Notes under the pieces: generated by a model
What the model was told of the DNA's origin: nothing
What the model saw: only the letters and a program-made list of their open reading frames with translations
Databases searched by the model: none
DNA from: Collinsella sp.
GTDB lineage: Bacteria > Actinomycetota > Coriobacteriia > Coriobacteriales > Coriobacteriaceae
Assembly: GCA_019414645.1 (NCBI GenBank)
Contig: DXLP01000013.1
Coordinates: forward strand, 1-59,902
Direction of reading: 5' to 3'
Length of the DNA stretch: 59,902 bases
Position numbers and translations under genes: made by a program
Part shown: positions 1 through 8,251 of the stretch, piece after piece
How positions within the stretch are numbered: position 1 is the stretch's first letter
Layout: every line of letters starts with the position of its first letter

Positions 1-331
1 GACTTGCAGCGACGGACCTCAGGACACTCTTACACCACGTCTGCGCGCGCGACCCCCAATTGTCGTGCAAAAGCATCAACAGGGGCCGCGAACGTCACCC
101 ATAGCCTTATGCACCAATCTTTGGCTGCTGAAAACTCCGTTTTTTGCACGTCGCCCCAAGCACCACCCTCACCCAGCGGCTGATCCGCCGAAGACCAGAC
201 ATCGCAGGGCCCGCCATTAGTTTACTTTTAGGCACACTCCGCAGGACGCAAGAAGCCCTCGCCGCACTCCACGCTATGCGCGAAGCGCGCCTTATTCCCT
301 TCAGCTTTAATCCCAGAAGACCGAGGACGCA
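1..331. other. Gene-free stretch at the window edge
   Basis: I see no supportable gene here. The open frames are short, lack a ribosome binding site and have no recognisable protein character. The stretch lies downstream of ppc, beyond the long hairpin at 332-458. It contains small GC-rich palindromic patches (for example around 285-290) but nothing I can name. A gene ending just outside the window cannot be excluded. Confidence 0.5.
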
Positions 332-458
332 GGGACCCGATGGGTTTCCCTCTGAATGCATTCCGCAGCACGAAGCCCCCTTATCCGCAGCTCCGAAGGA
401 GCAGGATAAGAGGGCTTCAAGTGCGAGGACGCATTCAGAGGGAAACCCATCGGGTCCC
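332..458. repeat. Long inverted repeat after ppc (nested hairpin)
   Basis: The outer arms, 332-359 and 431-458, are a perfect 28-base inverted repeat. Inside, 372-418 forms a second stem (arms start with GAAGCCC and end with GGGCTTC) with a few mismatches. The structure is therefore a nested hairpin of about 127 bases ending 23 bases before the ppc stop codon. On the minus strand it would be at the 3' end of the ppc transcript. There is no clear U-run after it, so a simple intrinsic terminator does not describe it well. Confidence 0.85.
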
Positions 459-481
459 GGTGAGAGCCACAGGGCTATCGA

Positions 482-3295
482 TTACCCCGTGTTCTGCAAT
501 CCTGCCGAGACGCCGGTCACAGTCGAAAGGATCAGGCTCATGTACTCGGCCTTCTTCTCTTCGGCCATCTCGTCCTGGTTCATACGCACCTCACGAAGGG
601 CGCGGACCTGGGCGATGGACAGGGCGTCGACATAGGGGTTACGCACGCGGACGGCACAGCCGAGCACGCGACGACGCTGCAGCGGCCACTCGTCACCGAC
701 GATGGCAAGGACCCACTTACGCGTGAGCTGCATCTCGGTGAAGACCTTCTCGGACAGATCCTGGCGATCGCCCAGGTGCAGATACATCTTGGCGATGCGC
801 TGGTCGGTCTTGGCGATCGACATCTCGATGTTGTCGATAAAGGTGCGGAAGAACGGCCACTCCTGGTAGGCAGCCTTGAGCTGGTCAAGGTCGCCCAGCT
901 GCTCGCAGGCGGTGCCCAGGCCGTACCAAGCGGCCAGGTTAATGCGCGCCTGACTCCAGCTGAAGATCCACGGAATGGTACGCAGGTCGTCGAGCGACTT
1001 GGCGCCCAAGCCGCGCTTGGCGGGACGCGAGCCAATCGGCAGCAGACCGACCTCGGTCAGCGGCGTCACGGTCGAGAACCACGGTGTAAAGTCCTCGGTG
1101 TTCAGCAGGTCCAGATAGCGCTCGTGGCTTGCGGCGTTAAGCTTCTCGGCCATATCCCAGAACTTCTGCGTGGTCTCGGTGTTAGTCTTCTCGACACTCG
1201 GGGCCGACTGCAAAAGCGTTGCGGCGGCAACGGACTCAACATGGCGCTGAGCCAGCGTGCGGTTGCCGTAACGGGCAAAGATGACCTCGCCCTGCTCGGT
1301 GAGCTTAAAGAAGCAGTTGACCGAACCCTTGGGCTGCGCCAGCACGGCCTTGTTAGCCGGGCCGCCGCCACGGCCCACGGCACCGCCGCGACCGTGCATG
1401 AGCACCAGGTCGATATCGTTCTTCTCGGCCCACTTGGCAATGCGCTCCTGCGCGGAGTGCAGCGCGAGCATGGCCGTGGTAGGACCGGCATCCTTGGAGG
1501 AGTCGGAGTAGCCCAGCATGACCTCCATGCGGCGGTTGGTCTGGGCAAGGCGCTTTTGCACCACGGGCAACGTAAGCATCTGGTCGAGCACATCGACGCA
1601 GCCCTCGAGGTCCTCGAGCTGCTCGAACAGCGGGATCACGTCGAGCTCGGGAACGTCCTCCTCGTGCGCGAAGGACAGGTGGGCCAGCTCAAAGACGTCA
1701 GCCACGTGCTGAGCGCTCTTGGTAAACGAGATGATGTAGCGGTGCGCCATCTTCTTGCCGTAGCGCTTTTGGATGGAGCCGATAGCGCGGAAGGTATCGA
1801 TGACCTCACGCGTCATGGGCTGCAGGTCGCCATGGATACCGTTCTCGTGGATATCCTTGAGGGCGCGGGCATGCACCACGGAATGCTGACGGAACTCCAT
1901 CTCGACCATATGGAAGCCGAAGGACTCGACCTGCCAGATGATGGTCTGGACCGGGCCGTAGGCAGCACGGACGGCACCGCAGGCGGCCAGCGAACGCTGG
2001 ACGACGCGCAGGTCGTCCAGGAACTCATCGGCGCTGTGGTACATGGTGTCGGTGATGCGACGCACGGTGGCGTTCAGACGGTCGGCCATGACGAGCATGA
2101 CGGCGCGATGCGGCTCGTGCTCGGAGATCAGCTCGGCGCGGGCCGTGTACCGAGGGCTCATCTCGACCTGATGGTTCCACAGGTTAATGAGCTCGGCAGA
2201 AGGCTTGCTGTAGGTGGCCTCGAGCGTGAGGTTACGGCCGATGCGGCGGCATTTGTCCTCGAGTTTGAGCACCATGTGGGTGAAGTACTTGGCGGCGACC
2301 TCGCGGCTCACCTTGGCGGTAACGTTGGGGTTGCCGTCACGGTCGGAACCGATCCAGCTGCCGGGGTGGAAGAACGCCGGGCACAGCGGCGGCACGGTGC
2401 CGGCCTTGTCGCCCAGCACCCAGTCGTCAAAACGACGGTAGATGACGGGGATAACGTCGAACAGCGTGTTATCGAAGATGTCGATGATGGTATCGGCTTC
2501 CTCGACCGGCGTGGGCTTCTTGAGCGCGATGGGACTCGTACGCACCAGGGCGTCGATCTCCTGCAGCATATGGCGCTCGTTCTCCACCAGGTCGGAGCCG
2601 CCCAGACGCGGACGCTCCTCCAGCAGGTTGGAGATACGGCGAATCTTGCCCTCGACGGCCTTGCGACGGGCCTCGGTGGGATGCGCGGTAAAGACGGGAT
2701 GGAACTCAAGCTTGCCGAGCAGCTCGTTGGCGCCCTCGACGCCCAGCTCATTCACCAGCTGGTGATAGGCGACGGTGAGCTCGTTGGCGGGATCGACCTC
2801 GGTATCGGTCGACGCACCGGCCTCGCGCTCGCGCAGCTGCGCCACACGGTAGTTCTCCTCCGACAGGTTTGCCAAATGGAAGAAGCTCGTAAAGGCGCGG
2901 ACAATGACCTGCTGCTTATCGAGCGGCAGGCTGTCGATCAGATCGACGACCTCACGAAATGCCACGGCAGTGGGCTCGTCGGCGGTGGGCACGCCCTGCT
3001 CGTCGACGACTTCGTCGGCAGCGCGGGTACCGGGGTTGCCGGCATTGGCCACAATCTCGGCCAACAGGATCTTGTCGAACAGGTCCGCGATCTCAGGATC
3101 ATACTCGCTAAGCACACGACGCTCCAGGCGCAGGAACAGCGCCAGATTATCGCGCAGCTCCTCGGGGATCTCGATCTCGGCGAGACGCTCCCTGGACTCG
3201 GCATTCGAGCCGATTCGGTTAACGAGGCGGTTGACCACGGCAGCGACGCGCGCCGCGGCTTCGGGTACAGACTGGTTGCTTAGGTTCTCAGCCAC
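482..3295 (-). CDS. ppc: Phosphoenolpyruvate carboxylase
   Basis: Cytosolic enzyme that carboxylates PEP with bicarbonate to oxaloacetate and phosphate, an anaplerotic step. The protein is about 937 residues, within the usual bacterial range. Family signatures are visible: the VFTAHPTEARR region with the catalytic His, GSDRDGNPNVTA, the glycine-rich MHGRGGAVGRGGGP loop, and the conserved C-terminal QNTG. I place the start at the GTG at 3295, because GGGAGG sits five to six bases upstream; the longer frame begins at an ATG at 3307 that overlaps this Shine-Dalgarno. It is transcribed alone, with a promoter-like TATAAT about 45 bases upstream and a long hairpin after the stop. With pyruvate kinase at the other end of the window it covers two fates of PEP. 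Confidence 0.96.
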   Translation of the reverse strand: MAENLSNQSVPEAAARVAAVVNRLVNRIGSNAESRERLAEIEIPEELRDNLALFLRLERRVLSEYDPEIADLFDKILLAEIVANAGNPGTRAADEVVDEQGVPTADEPTAVAFREVVDLIDSLPLDKQQVIVRAFTSFFHLANLSEENYRVAQLREREAGASTDTEVDPANELTVAYHQLVNELGVEGANELLGKLEFHPVFTAHPTEARRKAVEGKIRRISNLLEERPRLGGSDLVENERHMLQEIDALVRTSPIALKKPTPVEEADTIIDIFDNTLFDVIPVIYRRFDDWVLGDKAGTVPPLCPAFFHPGSWIGSDRDGNPNVTAKVSREVAAKYFTHMVLKLEDKCRRIGRNLTLEATYSKPSAELINLWNHQVEMSPRYTARAELISEHEPHRAVMLVMADRLNATVRRITDTMYHSADEFLDDLRVVQRSLAACGAVRAAYGPVQTIIWQVESFGFHMVEMEFRQHSVVHARALKDIHENGIHGDLQPMTREVIDTFRAIGSIQKRYGKKMAHRYIISFTKSAQHVADVFELAHLSFAHEEDVPELDVIPLFEQLEDLEGCVDVLDQMLTLPVVQKRLAQTNRRMEVMLGYSDSSKDAGPTTAMLALHSAQERIAKWAEKNDIDLVLMHGRGGAVGRGGGPANKAVLAQPKGSVNCFFKLTEQGEVIFARYGNRTLAQRHVESVAAATLLQSAPSVEKTNTETTQKFWDMAEKLNAASHERYLDLLNTEDFTPWFSTVTPLTEVGLLPIGSRPAKRGLGAKSLDDLRTIPWIFSWSQARINLAAWYGLGTACEQLGDLDQLKAAYQEWPFFRTFIDNIEMSIAKTDQRIAKMYLHLGDRQDLSEKVFTEMQLTRKWVLAIVGDEWPLQRRRVLGCAVRVRNPYVDALSIAQVRALREVRMNQDEMAEEKKAEYMSLILSTVTGVSAGLQNTG

Positions 3296-3339
3296 GTTTC
3301 CTCCCATTCCTCTTTCTATGCACGTAACATGCGGTATTC

Positions 3340-3402
3340 ATTATAGGCGCTTGAGAAATACTTTCGACACTGATTGCGCTTTACCACACAAAAGTATTTT
3401 CT
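3340..3402 (-). promoter_or_regulatory. Probable ppc promoter with flanking inverted repeat
   Basis: On the minus strand a perfect -10 hexamer TATAAT lies at 3345-3340, about 45 bases before the ppc start. The -35 region is weak (TCGAAA at 17-base spacing). Around and upstream of it, AGAAATACTTT (3354-3364) is repeated in inverted orientation as AAAGTATTTTCT (3391-3402), one base longer. This spacing suggests an operator, but no regulator is identified. Confidence 0.5.
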
Positions 3403-3553
3403 GCATTGCAAGGGTTTTTGCCCTAAATGGTCGTATTTCTCGGTGGGCGGCATACGTAAATGGGGGCATTCCGCATAAAAGCGAAACACCCCCGTAACAA
3501 TCGCTCGCAATGAGCTGGGCACCTCAGCGGCACTACAGCTCAAAAATCATGCG

Positions 3554-4867
3554 CTACAGGCGCTCGCGAACCGCCTCGACCACGTTGGCCAGATCGACGA
3601 GAACCTCGTCATGGCTTTGCATGTCGCGCACCTTGACCTTGCCGGCGGCAAGCTCGTCGCCACCCAGGACCAAAATGAGCTTGGCGCCCACCTTATCGGC
3701 CTGCTTAAACTGAGCTTTGAGCGAACGACCCTGGTAGTCGGCCTCGGTCACGATGCCAGCGGCGCGAAGCTCCTGCGTAATGGCGAAGACGTTCTGGCGC
3801 AGCTCCTTGCCGGCATTGGCGACGTAGACGCACGGGGCCTCCTCGGCACCCAGGTCGCTGCCAAAGGCCTGCAGGGCCAGCAGCGCACGCTCAAAACCGA
3901 CGGCAAAGCCGACGCCTGCCGTGGGCTTGCCACCCTCGAGCTCGACCAAGCCGTCATAGCGACCGCCGCCGCCGATGGAGCCGACGCCGGCGCCAGGGGC
4001 CTCGACCTCAAAGACGGTACGGGTGTAGTAGTCCAGGCCGCGCACCAAGGTGGGATCCTCGACATACTCGATACCCGCCGCATCCAAATAGCGCTTGACC
4101 TGCTCGTAGTGCTCGCGGCACTCATCGCACAAGTTGTCGCCCATCAGCGGTGCGTCGGCCATGATCTCGCGGCAGTGGTCGTTCTTGCAGTCGAAGGCAC
4201 GCAGCGGATTGAGCTCGGCGCGCTCGCGGCACTCGTCGCACATCTCGTCGGCGTGATCGAGGATAAACTGCTTGACCTGCTCGCGATAGGCCGGACGGCA
4301 TTGGGCATCGCCCATCGAGTTAATGAGCAGACGGAGCTTGGAAAGATCGAAGCCCAGACGCTTGTAGAACTCCATAAGCATGATGATGCACTCGGCGTCT
4401 GCTGCCGGATCGGGAGCGCCGAGCCACTCGATGCCCACCTGGTGGAACTGGCGCAGGCGACCCTTCTGGGGACGCTCGCCACGGAACATGGCCTCGGCAT
4501 AATAAGCCTTAAACGGCGTGGAGCCCTGGGGCACCAGGTTGTTCTCCACGACGGCGCGCACCACACCGGCCGTGCCCTCGGGACGAAGCGCCAGGCGCTG
4601 CTTGGGCTTGAGCTTGCTATCGGTGCCCTCAGCAAAGACGCGCTCCAGGTTGGCGCCGCTAAAGACGCGGAACATCTCCTTGCGCACGACGTCGGTCGAC
4701 TGGCCGATGCCGTGGACAAAGACGTCCACCTGCTCGATCGCGGGCGTCTCGATGGGCTTAAAGCCAAACGGCTCGAACACGCCGGCAGCGATCTGCTGCA
4801 TCTTTTGCCAAGCGCGCATCTCGGCGCCGATAAGGTCGCGGGTTCCCTCCGCCTTCTGTGCCTGCAT
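3554..4867 (-). CDS. hisS: Histidyl-tRNA synthetase
   Basis: Class II aminoacyl-tRNA synthetase that charges tRNA-His; cytosolic and essential. About 437 residues, typical for the family. The N-terminus MQAQKAEGTRDLIGAEM, motif 2 around MFRGERPQKGRLRQFHQ, the HisRS signature LVRGLDYYTRTVFE and motif 3 GVGFAVGFERAL are all visible, followed by an anticodon-binding C-terminal domain. The ATG at 4867 is preferred over a TTG two codons upstream because AAAGG lies nine bases ahead of it. The gene is monocistronic; a TATAAT lies at 4915-4910 on the coding strand. Confidence 0.96.
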   Translation of the reverse strand: MQAQKAEGTRDLIGAEMRAWQKMQQIAAGVFEPFGFKPIETPAIEQVDVFVHGIGQSTDVVRKEMFRVFSGANLERVFAEGTDSKLKPKQRLALRPEGTAGVVRAVVENNLVPQGSTPFKAYYAEAMFRGERPQKGRLRQFHQVGIEWLGAPDPAADAECIIMLMEFYKRLGFDLSKLRLLINSMGDAQCRPAYREQVKQFILDHADEMCDECRERAELNPLRAFDCKNDHCREIMADAPLMGDNLCDECREHYEQVKRYLDAAGIEYVEDPTLVRGLDYYTRTVFEVEAPGAGVGSIGGGGRYDGLVELEGGKPTAGVGFAVGFERALLALQAFGSDLGAEEAPCVYVANAGKELRQNVFAITQELRAAGIVTEADYQGRSLKAQFKQADKVGAKLILVLGGDELAAGKVKVRDMQSHDEVLVDLANVVEAVRERL

Positions 4868-4909
4868 GGGCAAACACCTTTCTTTTGTATCGCGTCATAG
4901 GTAGTGGAC

Positions 4910-4915
4910 ATTATA
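4910..4915 (-). promoter_or_regulatory. Probable -10 element of hisS
   Basis: TATAAT on the minus strand, about 43 bases before the hisS start. No good -35 hexamer is seen; the -35 region would overlap the left arm of the inverted repeat at 4927-4998. Confidence 0.45.
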
Positions 4916-4926
4916 CGGCACAAACA

Positions 4927-4998
4927 CAAACAGCGGCGGTGCGTCTGACCGAACGAGGGTATGGGGACTCGTTCGGCCTGACGCACCGCCGCTGTTTG
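4927..4998. repeat. Long inverted repeat, first of three in tandem
   Basis: Arms 4927-4957 and 4968-4998 are 31 bases each and match except at two positions, with a 10-base loop. It lies between the hisS promoter and the broken MFS gene and is followed within two bases by a second inverted repeat of unrelated sequence. No U-run follows on either strand. Confidence 0.85.
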
Positions 4999-4999
4999 C

Positions 5000-5061
5000 G
5001 ATCCGCTTTCCTCCGTCCCCTTCGGATCACGTGATCTGTTGGGGACGGAGGAAAACGGATC
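5000..5061. repeat. Long inverted repeat, second of three in tandem
   Basis: Arms 5000-5020 and 5041-5061 are 21 bases with one mismatch. The 20-base loop contains its own perfect 12-base palindrome, GATCACGTGATC, at 5025-5036, so the structure is a palindrome inside a palindrome. Confidence 0.85.
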
Positions 5062-5078
5062 ATTTCGTAGGCCCGTGA

Positions 5079-5130
5079 CCGCCTTGGAAACCGAATGATG
5101 GTACGAGCATCTATTCGGCTTCCAGGGCGG
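5079..5130. repeat. Long inverted repeat overlapping the end of the broken MFS gene
   Basis: Arms 5079-5096 and 5113-5130 are 18 bases with two mismatches and a 16-base loop. The right arm encodes the last residues (AALEAE) and stop region of the truncated MFS frame, so the frame ends inside this repeat. Confidence 0.8.
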
Positions 5131-5479
5131 CCACAAACAGAACGGGGCAAACAGAAAAGAGCACGTAGACCTGCCACAGTTCACCGACAAGGCTCATGCC
5201 GGCAAGAACGGCAGAGGTGGCGATTACAGTGAGGGAGCCCAAAACGCGACCGCTTACTTTATCGGCAACATGACCGATCACAAGTGAGCCGATAACGCTC
5301 ACCACGGTGGAGATGGCGTTGGAGATGTTGTACTGCGCAAGCGTGATGCCCAGGTCGCTGACGACGAGCGGCTGAAACAGGCTCATGCAGTTAACGAAAA
5401 TCGTGTAGCACGTGGCCATGATGACAAAGCCGGAAGCCACCACGAGCCAGCCGGGGAAGAACTTACGCTGCTGGGACAT
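5111..5479 (-). pseudogene. N-terminal fragment of an MFS transporter
   Basis: From the ATG at 5479 (AAGGAG Shine-Dalgarno) the frame encodes 122 residues resembling the first four transmembrane segments of a major facilitator, including GWLVVASGFVIMATC and the MFS-like loop GHVADKVSGRVLG. Full-length members have about 400 residues and 12 segments. The frame stops after segment four inside an inverted repeat, and only 240 bases remain before hisS, so the rest of the gene is absent. It lies 39 bases downstream of the M20 amidohydrolase, probably once its co-transcribed transporter. A very small membrane protein could still be made. Confidence 0.75.
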
Positions 5480-5518
5480 ACTGCTCCTTTTTAAACAAAC
5501 GAGTAGCAAGGTTGGGTG

Positions 5519-6817
5519 CTACCGGTGGTCGGCGATATAGCCCAAAGCGACGGCGGTATAGGCCGCGGCACCGAGCGGCAGCTCGGCATCGTTAAAGCGT
5601 GCCTTGGGATGATGCTGAGCAAAATGCTCATCCGTATCGGTTACAGCGGCGCCCACGGTAAAGTACGCACTCGGGATCTCGCTCGAGATAAGCGCAAAGT
5701 CCTCGCTCGCCATGGCGTGGAACAGCGGCAGGAAGGCGGACTTGGGCAGCACCGCGCCCACGTAGCCAAGCGACGCCTGCGTCATATCGTCATCGAGTAC
5801 GAGCGGGGGAACATCCGAGAGCGTCTCAATAGTCGCCGGCGTACGATAGGTCGTGGCAACGCCTTTGACGACCTCCGCGATGCGGGCCTTGAGGTGCTCC
5901 ATGAGCTCGACATCGAAGCCACGCAGCGTTCCCTCGAGCACACAAGTATCAGGGATGACATTTGCGGCCTGACCGCCGGCGAACTTGCCAACGGTAAGCG
6001 CGACTTCCTTGGCCGCCGGCACCTCGCGGGAGATGAGCTCCTGGAGTGCCAGGTGCACATGCACACCCGCCGTGATGGGGTCGATGCAGATCTCGGGGCT
6101 GGAACCGTGGCCACCCTTGCCCTGGAGCATAATGCGAAAACCGTACACGCCGGAAAGCGCCGGGCTGCCGTAGAGCACCAGGCCAAGCGGCGACTGGCTA
6201 TTGACATGCATGGCAAAGGCGGCCTGGGGACGCGGGTTCTGCAGCAGACCGTCGGCGATGGCGGCGCGGGCACCCTCAAAAGTTTCCTCGCCCGGCTGAA
6301 ACAGCAGCTTAACCGTGGCATTGGCATCGACAAGCTCGGCCTCGCGAGCCTTGAGCAGACGGGCGGCACCAAGCAGGGCCGTCGCATGCATATCGTGGCC
6401 GCAAGCATGCATGCAGCCGTTGGTGGATGCAAAGGGCTCGCCGGATTCCTCGGCAACGGGAAGGGCATCCATGTCGCCGCGGAGCATGATGACCGTACCG
6501 GCCTGCTTGTCCGTGCACGTACCGTTACCCCGAGCAGCAGCTGCCGCGCCGGCACCGATAAGGCCAACGACACAGGAGCCGTCAACAAGCACGGCATAGG
6601 GAATATCCATCTCGTCCAGACGCGCCTGGATAAAGGCGGACGTCTGCGGAAGGTTGTTACCCAGCTCGGGCATCTGGTGTAGATCGTGTCGCCACACAGC
6701 AAGCTCGTCTGCAAAAGTCTGAGCTTCCGCAACAAGACCGTCACCGATAGCGGCCTGCGCCGCTGCGGTAGCCTTGGGCGCTGGTTGCGGTTGAAAATCG
6801 AACAAAGCTGGTGCCAT
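5519..6817 (-). CDS. M20-family amidohydrolase (N-acyl amino acid hydrolase type)
   Basis: Predicted cytosolic zinc or manganese amidohydrolase that removes acyl groups from amino acids or related conjugates; the true substrate cannot be told. About 432 residues. Metal-site motifs of the M20D group are visible: MHACGHDMHATALLGAA, then PGEETFEGA, FAMHVNSQSPLG and a C-terminal MASEDFA motif. The start at 6817 is set by GGAGGG seven bases upstream; the longest frame starts 18 codons earlier without such a site. The neighbouring MFS fragment suggests an uptake-plus-hydrolysis pair that has lost its transporter. Confidence 0.88.
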   Translation of the reverse strand: MAPALFDFQPQPAPKATAAAQAAIGDGLVAEAQTFADELAVWRHDLHQMPELGNNLPQTSAFIQARLDEMDIPYAVLVDGSCVVGLIGAGAAAAARGNGTCTDKQAGTVIMLRGDMDALPVAEESGEPFASTNGCMHACGHDMHATALLGAARLLKAREAELVDANATVKLLFQPGEETFEGARAAIADGLLQNPRPQAAFAMHVNSQSPLGLVLYGSPALSGVYGFRIMLQGKGGHGSSPEICIDPITAGVHVHLALQELISREVPAAKEVALTVGKFAGGQAANVIPDTCVLEGTLRGFDVELMEHLKARIAEVVKGVATTYRTPATIETLSDVPPLVLDDDMTQASLGYVGAVLPKSAFLPLFHAMASEDFALISSEIPSAYFTVGAAVTDTDEHFAQHHPKARFNDAELPLGAAAYTAVALGYIADHR

Positions 6818-6894
6818 AGATGCCCTCCAGTAACGTTTTTGCAGCAAGCACTTTGATAGCGTAAAGTGCAAAGTACAACTTTAAGGGCGACGCA

Positions 6895-6921
6895 TAAAAA
6901 ATGCCGCCCCGGGAGGGCGGC
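6895..6921 (-). terminator. Intrinsic terminator of the EamA transporter gene
   Basis: Seven-base GCCGCCC stem (6903-6909 with 6915-6921), five-base loop, then U6 on the minus strand. It begins 12 bases after the transporter stop codon. Confidence 0.85.
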
Positions 6922-6933
6922 GCAACAAGTTGT

Positions 6934-7917
6934 TTACAATTGCGGGCGCGGCTTTTTGCGCAAAAAATCGAAGTGAGTCTCACTCAAGATAATCGACAGG
7001 AAGATAAGCACGAAGCCGGCGAGCAGGCGCGAGGTGAGCGCCTCCCCCATCAGCAGCACCGAAAACAACACGCCCGAAGGCGACTCCATCGAAAGGAGCA
7101 GTGAGCCCGTCGAAGCCGGGACATGCGCCAGGCCGACGTTTTGGATGAGCAGAGCCACGCATGTGCAGCCCACCGAGAGAAACGCCATCACACCGATAAA
7201 GTTCGGCGTCCACACGGACAGAGGCGCCTGGGTCTCGAATAACAGCGACGAAACCAGGCTCAGCACGCCGTTGCCCACAAACATCCAAAACGTGATAACG
7301 TTGATGTCCATTTTGCGACCGTACTTGGCGGTCACCGCCATCTGGATGGCGAAGAAGACCGCGCCTGCCAGCGTAATGACGTCACCGATGTTGAACTCGA
7401 CGCTATCGAGCGCCACCAAGCCAATGCCCGCCAAGCACAGCAGTGCCGCGCCCAGGTTATAGCGGGTGAGTTTTTCTCCGCTCAGAAAAAAGCTCGCGAA
7501 CGGCACGAGGATGCAATACGTGCCCGTCAAAAAAGCATTCTTGCCCGCCGTAGTATATGACAGACCGACCGTCTGCAACGCATAGGCCGCCCACATGAGC
7601 ACGCCCATACTCAGGCCAACGATCAGATTGCGAGCGTTGAAATGTGCAGTGATGCGCTTGTGGAAGACGGCAAACATGACCAACGCTGCAGGCAGAAAGC
7701 GTACATAGAGCAGCTCGAACACCGGAATGGTGCCGAGTGCGTCCTTCATAGTGGTAAAGGAGTAGCCCCAGATGACCGCCACCGAAAGTAGCAAAACTTT
7801 CCAGAACAGCGGGGAGCGTGCGCCGGCGCCCCTGGGAATACCGCCCGCGCCCAAATCCTCACGGGCCACAGGGCTATCGGGCATGTTTTCGATTTCGTTG
7901 GCAGCGTATTGGGCCAT
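6934..7917 (-). CDS. EamA/DMT-superfamily transporter
   Basis: Inner-membrane protein of 327 residues in the drug/metabolite transporter superfamily. Ten hydrophobic segments arranged as two repeats are readable, for example FWKVLLLSVAVIWGYSF near residue 40 and LLAGFVLIFLSIILSETH at the end. The second repeat carries the EamA-like TGSLLLSMESPSGVLFS stretch. Substrates in this family range from amino acids to nucleosides, and nothing here narrows it. The start is supported by GAGGAT six bases upstream. It has its own terminator downstream and is probably monocistronic. Confidence 0.85.
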   Translation of the reverse strand: MAQYAANEIENMPDSPVAREDLGAGGIPRGAGARSPLFWKVLLLSVAVIWGYSFTTMKDALGTIPVFELLYVRFLPAALVMFAVFHKRITAHFNARNLIVGLSMGVLMWAAYALQTVGLSYTTAGKNAFLTGTYCILVPFASFFLSGEKLTRYNLGAALLCLAGIGLVALDSVEFNIGDVITLAGAVFFAIQMAVTAKYGRKMDINVITFWMFVGNGVLSLVSSLLFETQAPLSVWTPNFIGVMAFLSVGCTCVALLIQNVGLAHVPASTGSLLLSMESPSGVLFSVLLMGEALTSRLLAGFVLIFLSIILSETHFDFLRKKPRPQL

Positions 7918-7984
7918 GGAACATCCTCACACTCAATCTGGGCGTGGTGTCCGCACGCGTATGGCTGCGTGCCGCCTCATGGTC

Positions 7985-8023
7985 AAATAAAAACGGGGCG
8001 CACCGGACCCCCGGCACGCCCCG
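7985..8023 (-). terminator. Intrinsic terminator downstream of the YhgE pair
   Basis: Stem 7994-8006 with 8011-8023 (13 pairs, two mismatches), four-base loop, then TTTTTATTT on the minus strand. It is positioned to end the YhgE transcript before the EamA transporter gene. Confidence 0.75.
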
Positions 8024-8111
8024 CTACTGTAGCAACAACCAAGCAGCCCACGCAATCCAGCCCACTAAAGCGTCGGCAGAGTAAACCTCGATGCTCCGGC
8101 AATATCAGCGA

Positions 8112-8210
8112 AAACGACCCCAAGCGAGCAAGGTGACGTGAAATGAAAGGGCGCTGACCTTCTGGTCGCGCCCTTGAAATTGAACGTCAGATTGCCGCTT
8201 GGGGCCGTTT
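8112..8210. repeat. Long multi-step hairpin between the YhgE genes and their terminator
   Basis: The outer arms 8112-8126 and 8196-8210 pair over 15 bases with one mismatch. A second stem pairs the region starting GACGT at 8135 with ACGTC ending at 8188, and a third pairs AAGGGCG with CGCCCTT around a short loop near 8160. The whole forms one long hairpin of about 100 bases with internal bulges, without a U-run. Confidence 0.7.
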
Positions 8211-8223
8211 GCAGCGTCGAGCC

Positions 8224-8251
8224 GTTACGCGGTTTGGTAAAACCGCGTAAC
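8224..8251 (-). repeat. Perfect hairpin abutting the stop codon
   Basis: Perfect 12-base inverted repeat (GTTACGCGGTTT and its complement) with a four-base loop. Its arm begins at the last base of the stop codon of the upstream-transcribed YhgE gene. There is no U-run, so 3'-end protection or processing is as likely as termination. Confidence 0.8.

Noticed and set aside
144..726. Plus-strand frames of 163 and 128 codons near the window start
   Set aside because: They pass through the perfect inverted repeat and into the ppc antisense strand; Arg/Pro-rich shadows.
776..3283. Plus-strand open frame of 835 codons opposite ppc
   Set aside because: It is the mirror frame of a high-GC gene; its sequence is low-complexity in Leu, Gly and His and has no family, whereas the minus strand is clearly PEP carboxylase.
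3316..3543. 75-codon minus-strand frame between ppc and hisS
   Set aside because: It overlaps the ppc promoter region, lacks a ribosome binding site and has no recognisable features.
4927..5130. Insertion sequence
   Set aside because: The inverted repeats flank loops of 10-20 bases only; no transposase frame or target duplication is present.
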